The position numbers were made by a program, and so were the translations under genes. Below, one piece after another: positions 57,330 through 64,000 of a stretch of DNA of 64,000 nucleotides. The stretch comes from Rhodococcus sp. OK519. GTDB taxonomy: Bacteria > Actinomycetota > Actinomycetes > Mycobacteriales > Mycobacteriaceae. The stretch is from the NCBI RefSeq assembly GCF_003051005.1, contig NZ_QAOW01000008.1:1-64000 (forward strand), written 5' to 3'. Position 1 is the stretch's first letter. Each line of letters begins with the position of its first letter. The notes beneath the pieces were generated by a model. It was not told the DNA's origin, searched no databases, and was given only the letters and a program-made list of their open reading frames with translations.

Positions 57330-58232
57330 TTACACGAGGCGCTTGCCGGACCGGATCCGGCGCTGCAGGTCCCCCATCAACACCCGACTCGGAAGATGCC
57401 GTAGGAATCGCGGAACGAAGCGGTTGACGAATGCGACGAAAATGAACAGGTGCTCGAATCGGCGGCGGTCATCCTCGTCCCATTCCATGCCGAGTTGCTC
57501 ACGGAACAGCGGCGACAGGAAGCCGGCGGTGAGGAACTTCAATAGATTCCCGAAGACCAGTCGCATCGGCCACGACAGCATCCGCAATTCGATCAGATCG
57601 GTGAGATAGTCCCGAACAGTGTCGTCTACGGCGACCCGCTCGCAGGCGATGTTCCAGTACCGGTCGAAATCCGCCCGCGTGGCCGGCCACATGTCCTCGG
57701 TGACCTGAAGCGTGGTGCCGAGCGTCGACGACGATCGAAAGAACTCCTCAGCCTGCGCAGGAGTCATCTTCCCGTGTAGCAGTTGGTGGGTGTCCTCGAA
57801 ACCGATGAACAGGCACGCTGCCACCCACAACTGGAGCTCGCGGTCGAAGGCGTTGTAGGACACCGGACTGTTCTCGTCGGACCGCACGTACCGGTGCGCG
57901 CCGTTGACGGCCTCCCGGTAGGCACGGCGCTCGTCGTCGGTGCCGAGGATCGCCACGCTGAGGTACGTGAAGGTGGTCCGGGCGCGCTTCCACGGATGCT
58001 TGGCGAGACTGCCGGACTCGACCTTGCTCTCCGCCACCCCATGCCCCACCTCGGGCCACGACAGCTGCATCACCACATTCGCCGCTCCACCGGCGAACGA
58101 CCAGAAGTCGAGCGCGTCGGAGATCCGGGCAGTGCGTCCGCGCCGGCGCGCCGGTGTCGCGATGCGGATCCGTGTGCGATCGTTGGTCAATCGCGGCTCG
58201 GCTCCCGCGAGATCGAGGTAGTGGGTCGGCAT
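57330..58232 (-). CDS. MpaB/DUF2236-family oxygenase-like protein
   Basis: 300 residues from the ATG at 58232. The family pattern includes ISDALDFWSFAGGAANVVMQ, WKRARTTFTYLSVAILG, VSYNAFDRELQLWVAACL and HQLLHGKMTPAQAEEF. Related proteins are latex-clearing (rubber) oxygenase and fungal MpaB, which use a b-type heme. The His residues of the ~HR.V and ..H.L helices are present. It starts 50 bp after the Mce-associated gene on the same strand, so it may be the last gene of the mce operon and act on the imported lipid. Substrate unproven. Confidence 0.82.
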   Translation of the reverse strand: MPTHYLDLAGAEPRLTNDRTRIRIATPARRRGRTARISDALDFWSFAGGAANVVMQLSWPEVGHGVAESKVESGSLAKHPWKRARTTFTYLSVAILGTDDERRAYREAVNGAHRYVRSDENSPVSYNAFDRELQLWVAACLFIGFEDTHQLLHGKMTPAQAEEFFRSSSTLGTTLQVTEDMWPATRADFDRYWNIACERVAVDDTVRDYLTDLIELRMLSWPMRLVFGNLLKFLTAGFLSPLFREQLGMEWDEDDRRRFEHLFIFVAFVNRFVPRFLRHLPSRVLMGDLQRRIRSGKRLV

Positions 58233-58282
58233 GGATCCCCTCCGTTGTCCGCGGCTGCGACGTTTCGGGCAACCTCGCCCAG

Positions 58283-58882
58283 CTACTTGGTCTCGACGTT
58301 GCCGACGATCCAGCGGTCGCCGTCGCGATCGAGCGTCACGACCATCCGGTACTTCTGTGACTTGCCCTCGGGCGCAATCACATTCTTCGCCTCCTGATCG
58401 ACGAAGGCCAGCACGACGGCGCTGGAGTCGTCGACGCTCTGGACACCGATGTTCGCGACTGTGGCTGTCGCCTGCCCCTGCCCGTCCGTGACGAGGCTCC
58501 GCAGCGCGTCGACCATCTTGTTGTACTGTCCGGCGAACTCCGGCGTGGACATCCCAGCGATCTTGTCGCGGTTGGCGTCCAGGTTCTGGTAGTCGAACGA
58601 CGCCACCGTCTGCGCGTAGTCCCGGGTGGTCTCGACGGCGTCGGCGCGCAACGAGTCGAGCTGCCGCTGTTCCCACCACTGCCAGCCCGCGAGCGCCCCG
58701 AGGACGAGGGCGAGCACCGCGAGGATTACGACGGGAACGACGCCGAAGCTGCGTGCCCCCTGCGAGGTCGGTCGGTCCACAGGTAGCGCAGGCACGGACG
58801 CTTCGGCGACGGGATCCGACAGCGTGGCCACCGGTGCGGCGGCAGTGGTGGTGTCGACGTTGTCCGGCTTATCGTTCGCCAT
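58283..58882 (-). CDS. Mce-associated membrane protein
   Basis: 199 residues: a Pro/Ala-rich cytoplasmic N-terminus, one membrane helix (VVILAVLALVLGALAGWQWW) and an external NTF2-like domain with VETTRDYAQTVASFDYQN and a final RWIVGNVE. This is the layout of Mas proteins that stabilise Mce complexes. It overlaps mceF by 14 bp. Confidence 0.88.
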   Translation of the reverse strand: MANDKPDNVDTTTAAAPVATLSDPVAEASVPALPVDRPTSQGARSFGVVPVVILAVLALVLGALAGWQWWEQRQLDSLRADAVETTRDYAQTVASFDYQNLDANRDKIAGMSTPEFAGQYNKMVDALRSLVTDGQGQATATVANIGVQSVDDSSAVVLAFVDQEAKNVIAPEGKSQKYRMVVTLDRDGDRWIVGNVETK

Positions 58883-60089
58883 TTCCGAGCTCCTCCAGCA
58901 GTTGGTTCCATTGGTCGAGCGCCTCGGCCCCGGTGGGGACGAGGATCGGGTCCTGCACCATCGGCGGACCGATTGCCGTCCCCGGTGTGGTCGCGTTCTG
59001 CAGCCCGAGATCGTCTGGGCGCGGCGCCGTTCTCGATCCGCGCTGCGCTAGGTTCTCTCCGGGCGGGCAGTACAGCGTGAGGTTCGGCTCGGCGGGAGTG
59101 AGGTCACCTACTGCACGTCTGGTCGTGTCGTAATTGCACACGGGCCCCTGTGTCCCCACGAGCGCGAATTCCGCCCGATCCCCCTCGACGATCGACTCGA
59201 GTTTGCCGAGCCCCTCGGGGATCTCGTCGAGTCCGGCGGCCAGAGCGTTACGTCGGTCCGAAATGACCGGTGTGACTGCGGCGAGGTTGGCGAGCAGCGC
59301 ACCGAAGGTGTCGTGGTACCGGTCGAACAGGTCCCGAGTCCGGGTCAGTGCCTCGGGCGACTGGTTCACGAGGTACACCAGGACGGGACGATTGGCGTCC
59401 AACTGCTCGGTGAACGTGCGGGCGGCGCTCATCCCGCCGACGAACGCGTCCGAAGTGCCGGACATCGTGCCCAGCAGGCTCGCGCTGCGCACGAGCAGCG
59501 ACTGCAACTGCGGCGCCTGCCCGTCGAGCATTGCGGCGATTCGGTCGCCGTCCTCGATCATGCCCGACAGTGTGGGGCCCAGACCCTCGAGGGACGCGCC
59601 CAGTTCGGTGCCGAGCGTGCCGACATCCTCGGGGTCGATGCCGTCGAGGAGTTTCGCGGCGTCCCCCATCAACCGGTCCATCTGAACCGGCTGCAGGTCC
59701 TGCGGGGCGGCGAGGGTGTCGCCGTCCTCGAGGTAGGGCCCGGAGTCTGTGTTCGGGAAGATGTCCACGTTCTGGATGCCGGCGACGGTGCCCATGCCGA
59801 CCTTGGCGACGCTGTCCTGCGGGATCCGGATGCCGGGATCGAGGTCGAATTCGATTCGGGCACCGCCCCGCTCGGGGGCGAGAGCGACCGACGCCACCTT
59901 GCCGACCTGCACCCCGCGGTACGTGACGCTGGTGCCCGCCGTGAGTCCGAGCGCGTCGGACATGTTCGCGTGCACCCGGGTCGGATCACCGAACGCCCGC
60001 GAACCCCCCACGTACGCGATGCCGAACGGCACGACCACGGCCGCAGTGATCGCGAAGAGGATCAGTTGGACCAGGACGACGCGCCTCAT
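58869..60089 (-). CDS. MCE-family protein, MceF-like
   Basis: 406 residues with an N-terminal membrane anchor (LVQLILFAITAAVVVPFGIAY) and the MCE domain (DALGLTAGTSVTYRGVQVGKV). A long helical tail follows. It is the last Mce subunit in operon order, and it overlaps the lipoprotein gene upstream by 4 bp. Mce hexamers form a tunnel for lipid or sterol import through the mycolate envelope (family knowledge); the substrate here is unknown. Confidence 0.9.
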   Translation of the reverse strand: MRRVVLVQLILFAITAAVVVPFGIAYVGGSRAFGDPTRVHANMSDALGLTAGTSVTYRGVQVGKVASVALAPERGGARIEFDLDPGIRIPQDSVAKVGMGTVAGIQNVDIFPNTDSGPYLEDGDTLAAPQDLQPVQMDRLMGDAAKLLDGIDPEDVGTLGTELGASLEGLGPTLSGMIEDGDRIAAMLDGQAPQLQSLLVRSASLLGTMSGTSDAFVGGMSAARTFTEQLDANRPVLVYLVNQSPEALTRTRDLFDRYHDTFGALLANLAAVTPVISDRRNALAAGLDEIPEGLGKLESIVEGDRAEFALVGTQGPVCNYDTTRRAVGDLTPAEPNLTLYCPPGENLAQRGSRTAPRPDDLGLQNATTPGTAIGPPMVQDPILVPTGAEALDQWNQLLEELGNGER

Positions 60090-61123
60090 CGGATACCTCC
60101 CGACAGCAGGGACTGCAGCGAGCCCGTCCCGGCCGGCAACGGCTCCGTCCCACCGGTCAACAGGGTCTCGATGCTCCCCGGAATGTCGAGAGTGCCGTCG
60201 AACACGAGGTAGCCGCCCTTGGCGGCGCGATCGAAGTTGTCGAGGAAACCGTTCATGCTGGTGAGGGTCTCGCCCATGTTCGAGTTGACCGAGCGCAGCG
60301 CCGACAAGACCGTCGCCGCGTCGCCGAGCACCGAGTCGAGACCCGTCGGCGACTGCGCCAGCACGAAGTCGACGTGCCCGGCGAGCTGCGCACTCGAATC
60401 CAGCAGCGTCACAATCCGTTCACGCTGTCCGGCCAGCACCTTCGTCACCTCTGGCGCGACGTCGAGGAACTCGTCGATCGTCTCCTGCTGCGATGCGAAC
60501 CGGCTCGAGATGTCGGCCGCGAGCTGCATCGCGGCATCGAAATCCTGCTGATGCCGCATCGCCGTCCCGGTGAGAGTGGTGACGGTGTCGAGCAGGCCGC
60601 GCACCTGCTGGGGACGGCCGCCGAACGCGACGTTCAGTTCGTCGAGCACAGTCTGCAACTGGTCGAAACCGCTTCCGGTGAGGATCGTGCCCAGCACCGC
60701 CAGCACACTTTCTATCTGCGGCCCGATCTCGGTGCGCGACTCTACGATCACGTCGCCGGCGGCGAGCGCCCCGGACGAGGGTTGTGCCGGCGAGCGCAGG
60801 CGGATGAACGGGCTGCCCAGGGCGGACGGCAGCTCCACGGCCACCTCCACGTTTCCCGGCAACGCAACCGACGACGACAGGCTCAGGTCGACGACGGCCC
60901 CGACCGTATCGGTCGACAAGCCGGACACCCGCCCGATCACGCGCTGACCGTTGCGGACGTCCGCACCCATCAGCAGCCCGTCCGCGTGGGCGAGTTGGAC
61001 ATGCACCGTGTAGTTCTGCCCCGGCACCGATCGGCCCAACGGCAGATCCTGGATACCCGCGCCGCACCCCGTCATCAGCATCATCCCGGCCAGCGTCCCT
61101 GCAAACGTTGTCGTGCGGCGCAT
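60086..61123 (-). CDS. MCE-family lipoprotein, MceE-like
   Basis: 345 residues. The lipobox MLMTGCGAG near residue 20 identifies the lipoprotein subunit (MceE/LprK position). The MCE domain includes HADGLLMGADVRNGQRVIG, and a helical region ends in LLSGG. ATG 61123 overlaps the mceD stop by one base. Confidence 0.92.
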   Translation of the reverse strand: MRRTTTFAGTLAGMMLMTGCGAGIQDLPLGRSVPGQNYTVHVQLAHADGLLMGADVRNGQRVIGRVSGLSTDTVGAVVDLSLSSSVALPGNVEVAVELPSALGSPFIRLRSPAQPSSGALAAGDVIVESRTEIGPQIESVLAVLGTILTGSGFDQLQTVLDELNVAFGGRPQQVRGLLDTVTTLTGTAMRHQQDFDAAMQLAADISSRFASQQETIDEFLDVAPEVTKVLAGQRERIVTLLDSSAQLAGHVDFVLAQSPTGLDSVLGDAATVLSALRSVNSNMGETLTSMNGFLDNFDRAAKGGYLVFDGTLDIPGSIETLLTGGTEPLPAGTGSLQSLLSGGIR

Positions 61124-62238
61124 CAGTTCGCCCCCGCCGGTGCCATCCCGCCCGACAGCAGCGTCCCCAGACCGAGCGGGTCGGACGCACTGATCGGGAA
61201 GGAGATCGGGTTGGTGAATCCGGCGCCGGTGCACAGCGGCATCGGGTACCGAGCACACAGCGGCTGCGCAACGGTGAACTGCGTCAGTGCGGTCGAGATG
61301 TTGAGCCGGATCCGGCCGCGGTCATCTGGTCCGACGGTCTTCGACAGGTTCTGCATCAGCAGCGGCACGAGGTCCATGAACTCGGCCAGACCCACGCGGT
61401 TCGCGGTGAGAGTGTCCCCGAGCACGGTCACGTTCTGCGCAATTGCTCCGACGTCGTCACCGTGTTCGGCGGTGAAGCGGTCGATCTGGTCGAACACTGT
61501 CGCCAGATCCTGCAGAGGCTCGGACAAGTCGAGATCCTGTGCAGCCCATTCGTCGCCGAGAGCCGCGAGGTCGGATACCAGCCCGTCGAGGCTCACCTGA
61601 CGCTCGTCGAGTTGCGCCATGAGGGTGTCGAGGTTCCCGACTACCGCACCGATGTCGTCGGTCCGGGCACCGACCACTCCCGTGGCCGCACCGAGATCCC
61701 GAACCGCGCGGTTGAACTCGTCTCCTCGTCCCTCCATGCCCGCTGCAGCCTGCGACAACAGCTCGCCGGCATTGCCGCCCTCGGGCCCCAGGGCCTGGGT
61801 GAGCGTGCTCAGGCTTCCCATCAGCCCGTCGAAGTCGATGGGCGCGTGACTGCGCTCGAGTGGAATCTCGGCACCGTCCTCGAGCTTCGGCCCGCCCTGG
61901 TAGGCCGGCCCGAACTCGAGATGGCGATCGCTGATCACCGACGGATTGAGCACGTACGCATGCACATCCGCCGGAAGATCGACCGTTGCGGGCACCGACG
62001 CGGTCACTCGCACATAAGTGCCCATCGGCTCCACGCCCTCGACGGTGCCGACCGGAACGCCGAGCACCGTCACCTTGCTCCCCGGGTACAGGCCGTTGAC
62101 GTAGGCGAAGTCGACGTGGACGGTCGTCGTGCGGTCGGTTCGCGCGAAGACGTACCAGGATCCCGCCGCGACGGCCGCCACCAGAATCAGCACCATGGCG
62201 ATCCGGCTGCGTCGGCGGGACGGTGCCGGGGCGGTCAT
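61123..62238 (-). CDS. MCE-family protein, MceD-like
   Basis: 371 residues from the ATG at 62238 (MTAPAPSRRRSR). One membrane helix is followed by the MCE domain YVNGLYPGSKVTVLGVPVGTV and a long coiled helical region. The C-terminus is Gly/Pro/Ala-rich. It overlaps mceC by 4 bp and mceE by 1 bp. Confidence 0.9.
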   Translation of the reverse strand: MTAPAPSRRRSRIAMVLILVAAVAAGSWYVFARTDRTTTVHVDFAYVNGLYPGSKVTVLGVPVGTVEGVEPMGTYVRVTASVPATVDLPADVHAYVLNPSVISDRHLEFGPAYQGGPKLEDGAEIPLERSHAPIDFDGLMGSLSTLTQALGPEGGNAGELLSQAAAGMEGRGDEFNRAVRDLGAATGVVGARTDDIGAVVGNLDTLMAQLDERQVSLDGLVSDLAALGDEWAAQDLDLSEPLQDLATVFDQIDRFTAEHGDDVGAIAQNVTVLGDTLTANRVGLAEFMDLVPLLMQNLSKTVGPDDRGRIRLNISTALTQFTVAQPLCARYPMPLCTGAGFTNPISFPISASDPLGLGTLLSGGMAPAGAN

Positions 62239-63293
62239 CGGCAGTCCTGCATCACACCGAGCGCGCACAGCAGATTGTCGGGGACGACAGCGGCCGGCGC
62301 GGTCACATCGGTCCACGACCCATTGCCCGTCGCGTCGGTGGCAGCCCGGAGGGCTCGCGGCAGTCGCTCGAGCATCTGTCCGACGTGGTCGGCGTTGCGC
62401 TGCAGGGTATCGGTGACCTGAACCAAGTTCGTCGTCATCTGCCCGAACTCCTCCTCGTGTTCGGTGTAGGTCGTCGCGAGTGTCGACAGCACCGAGCGCA
62501 GGTTCTCGACGAGCTTGGTGAGAACCTCTCTGCGCACCGCCAGGGTCCGGACGATCGTCTGCGCATTCGCGACCGTCAGTGTCAGCGAATCACTCTGCCG
62601 GGCAGCGAGGTCCGACAGAGAACGTGACATCGCCAGAAGCTGGTCGATCTGCTCGGCGTTCTGGGAGACGACGGCCGAGGCACCGCTGACGCCCGCGAGG
62701 GCCCGGCTGACCTGTTCGGGATCGTCCGGCATCACCTCCGACATCGTCGTCATCATGGCTTCCAACGACTCCGCATCGATCTGTGTGGCCGCATCGGTCG
62801 CGTCCCGGCTGACGTCGTCGAGGCTGTAGGGGACCGTGGTCCGGGCGAGCGGAATGACGTTCGCGGCAGGCTCGTCGACCGTCACGCCGGCGGGTACCAC
62901 TTCGAGGTAGCGCTTGCCGAGCACCGTCTCGAGTCGGACGGTGGCGGTTGTCCGGTCGCCGAGCGGCTGACCGTTGTCCAGCCGGAAATCGACGCGCACA
63001 CGATCGCCCGCGAGATCGACCCCCTCGACGCGTCCGGCCGGGACACCCGCGACGTAGACGGGGTCGCCGTCCGACAGGCCACTCGCATTCGCGAGTTCCG
63101 CGGAGTACGGACTGGTCCGCGACAGGTACCACAGCTTCGGGACGCCGATGGCCGCCGCGAGGCCCGCGACCAACAGCACGATGCCGATCGTTCCGAGTGC
63201 GAGTGGAGTGCCGGATCCGGGGCGCCGCTCACCACGGAACACGAAGAGCCAAGATCCGACAAGAACGTCGATCACTTTGACCAGAAACATCAT
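62235..63293 (-). CDS. MCE-family protein, MceC-like
   Basis: 352 residues from the ATG at 63293, which overlaps the mceB stop by 4 bp. A membrane helix (LALGTIGIVLLVAGLAAAIG) and the MCE domain (NASGLSDGDPVYVAGVPAGRVEG, in part) are present. Placement as C follows gene order between B-like and D-like members. Ends in CALGVMQDCR with a Cys pair. Confidence 0.9.
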   Translation of the reverse strand: MMFLVKVIDVLVGSWLFVFRGERRPGSGTPLALGTIGIVLLVAGLAAAIGVPKLWYLSRTSPYSAELANASGLSDGDPVYVAGVPAGRVEGVDLAGDRVRVDFRLDNGQPLGDRTTATVRLETVLGKRYLEVVPAGVTVDEPAANVIPLARTTVPYSLDDVSRDATDAATQIDAESLEAMMTTMSEVMPDDPEQVSRALAGVSGASAVVSQNAEQIDQLLAMSRSLSDLAARQSDSLTLTVANAQTIVRTLAVRREVLTKLVENLRSVLSTLATTYTEHEEEFGQMTTNLVQVTDTLQRNADHVGQMLERLPRALRAATDATGNGSWTDVTAPAAVVPDNLLCALGVMQDCR

Positions 63294-64000
63294 CGGCACA
63301 CCTCCGAGTGTGAGTTGCCGAAGATGTTCGCCTCGAGGTCGCCGGCCTTCAGAACGAGATTGCACAGGTAGAGGCTCACGAATCCGCCGTAGTCGCTGAT
63401 GCGGTTGACGCCGTCCGCGAACTGGGGCATCTTCGCGACGAACTGCTCGAAGGCTGTGGTGTCGGCGATCCACGCATCGGTCACCGACTTCAGATTCGTG
63501 ATCGATGTACCGAACGCGCCGTCCGACCGGGACAACGCTTCGGCGAGCGATGCGACGGCGCTGTTGCCGTCGTCGAGCAGTGTGGCCAGACTGTCGTTGC
63601 TCCCGACCACCGACGTGCTCAGGTCGCGCAATCCGGTGACGAGTTGCTCGAGTTGCGGTTGCCGCTGGTCTACCGATCTCATCAGCGTGTTCATATTGGT
63701 GACCAGCTGTTCGAACACTCCGCGCCGATCAGCGAGATCGGTCGTGAGAGTTGCGATCCTGTCGAGCAACGCCGACATGGCCGCACCCTGACCGTCGAAC
63801 GTCTCGACGAACCCGCGCATCAGCGTGTTGACCGCGGCCGGGTCCAGTGCGTCGAACAGCGGCGCGAACCCGTTCATCAAGGCGGTGAGGTCGACGGGCG
63901 GGGTGGTGCGTTCGATCGGGATCACACCGCCGGGCTCGAGAGCCTCGGAGGAGGAATGCAGCACCGGTTCCACCGCGGTGCCGTCCGGCGGACTCAGGGC
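63290..64000 (-). CDS. MCE-family protein, MceB-like (5' end outside window)
   Basis: The frame is open to the right edge (codons for ALSPPDGTAVEP precede the GTG at 63973), so the N-terminus and membrane anchor lie beyond 64000. The visible 236 residues match MceB well: GGVIPIERTTPPVDLTALMN, TFDGQGAAMSALLDRIATLT, and the C-terminal Cys pair (LYLCNLV and SEVCR). yrbE and mceA genes are expected just outside. Confidence 0.88.
   Translation of the reverse strand, partial: ALSPPDGTAVEPVLHSSSEALEPGGVIPIERTTPPVDLTALMNGFAPLFDALDPAAVNTLMRGFVETFDGQGAAMSALLDRIATLTTDLADRRGVFEQLVTNMNTLMRSVDQRQPQLEQLVTGLRDLSTSVVGSNDSLATLLDDGNSAVASLAEALSRSDGAFGTSITNLKSVTDAWIADTTAFEQFVAKMPQFADGVNRISDYGGFVSLYLCNLVLKAGDLEANIFGNSHSEVCR

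Overview
High-GC actinobacterial DNA, most like Rhodococcus or a close Nocardiaceae/Mycobacteriales relative. The evidence is a Mce lipid-importer operon, MurT/GatD, a lysC-asd pair, a long-form leuA behind a leucine-codon leader, narGHJI, many GTG starts and 1-4 bp overlaps between operon genes. No rRNA, tRNA, CRISPR array or intact insertion sequence was seen. The Rhodococcus assignment is inference from gene content.

Layout. 1-1756: end of a branched-chain amino-acid-type ABC importer (permease-ATPase fusion plus LivF-like ATPase). 1757-7272: a patchwork of small catabolic and regulatory units: a 3'-truncated dehalogenase-like hydrolase joined to the tail of a short-chain dehydrogenase (SDR), a CGNR regulator, an HxlR/aldo-keto reductase pair and a TetR/MFS pair. 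7318-13943: a tightly packed five-gene minus-strand operon: GCS2-type carboxylate-amine ligase, asparagine-synthase-like amidotransferase, S9 peptidase, M20 amidohydrolase and methyltransferase. I read it as a possible make-and-degrade pathway for a small amidated peptide, and it is the best candidate for an undescribed system here. 14203-16749: an arsenic locus (two ArsR, ArsI, ACR3) with a 108-bp relic of arsC carrying a large in-frame deletion.

16801-24795: multicopper oxidase, meta-cleavage-type hydrolase, ClC-like protein, YihY/BrkB protein, a small secreted protein and small membrane or cytosolic proteins. 24427-28850: RidA with an orphan acyl-CoA carboxyltransferase, then lysC-asd for the aspartate pathway. 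28986-38889: LtrA-family protein, two overlapping SulP anion transporters, a divergent arylsulfatase and a large LuxR-family ATPase regulator. 39017-43981: two small hypotheticals, the leuA leader and leuA, and a dienoyl-CoA-reductase-like flavoenzyme. About 44.35 kb is a second recombination scar, where SDR and NTF2-like fragments meet head to head.

44628-52592: the respiratory nitrate reductase operon narGHJI with a divergent TDT/SLAC1-family channel. This block is bracketed by two copies of a paired stem-loop repeat that share a 30-bp identical core. 52600-64000: alkylsulfatase, SHOCT membrane protein, MurT-GatD (peptidoglycan amidation), an MpaB/DUF2236 oxygenase, and the downstream part of a minus-strand mce operon (Mce-associated protein, MceF, E, D, C and part of MceB) that runs off the right edge.
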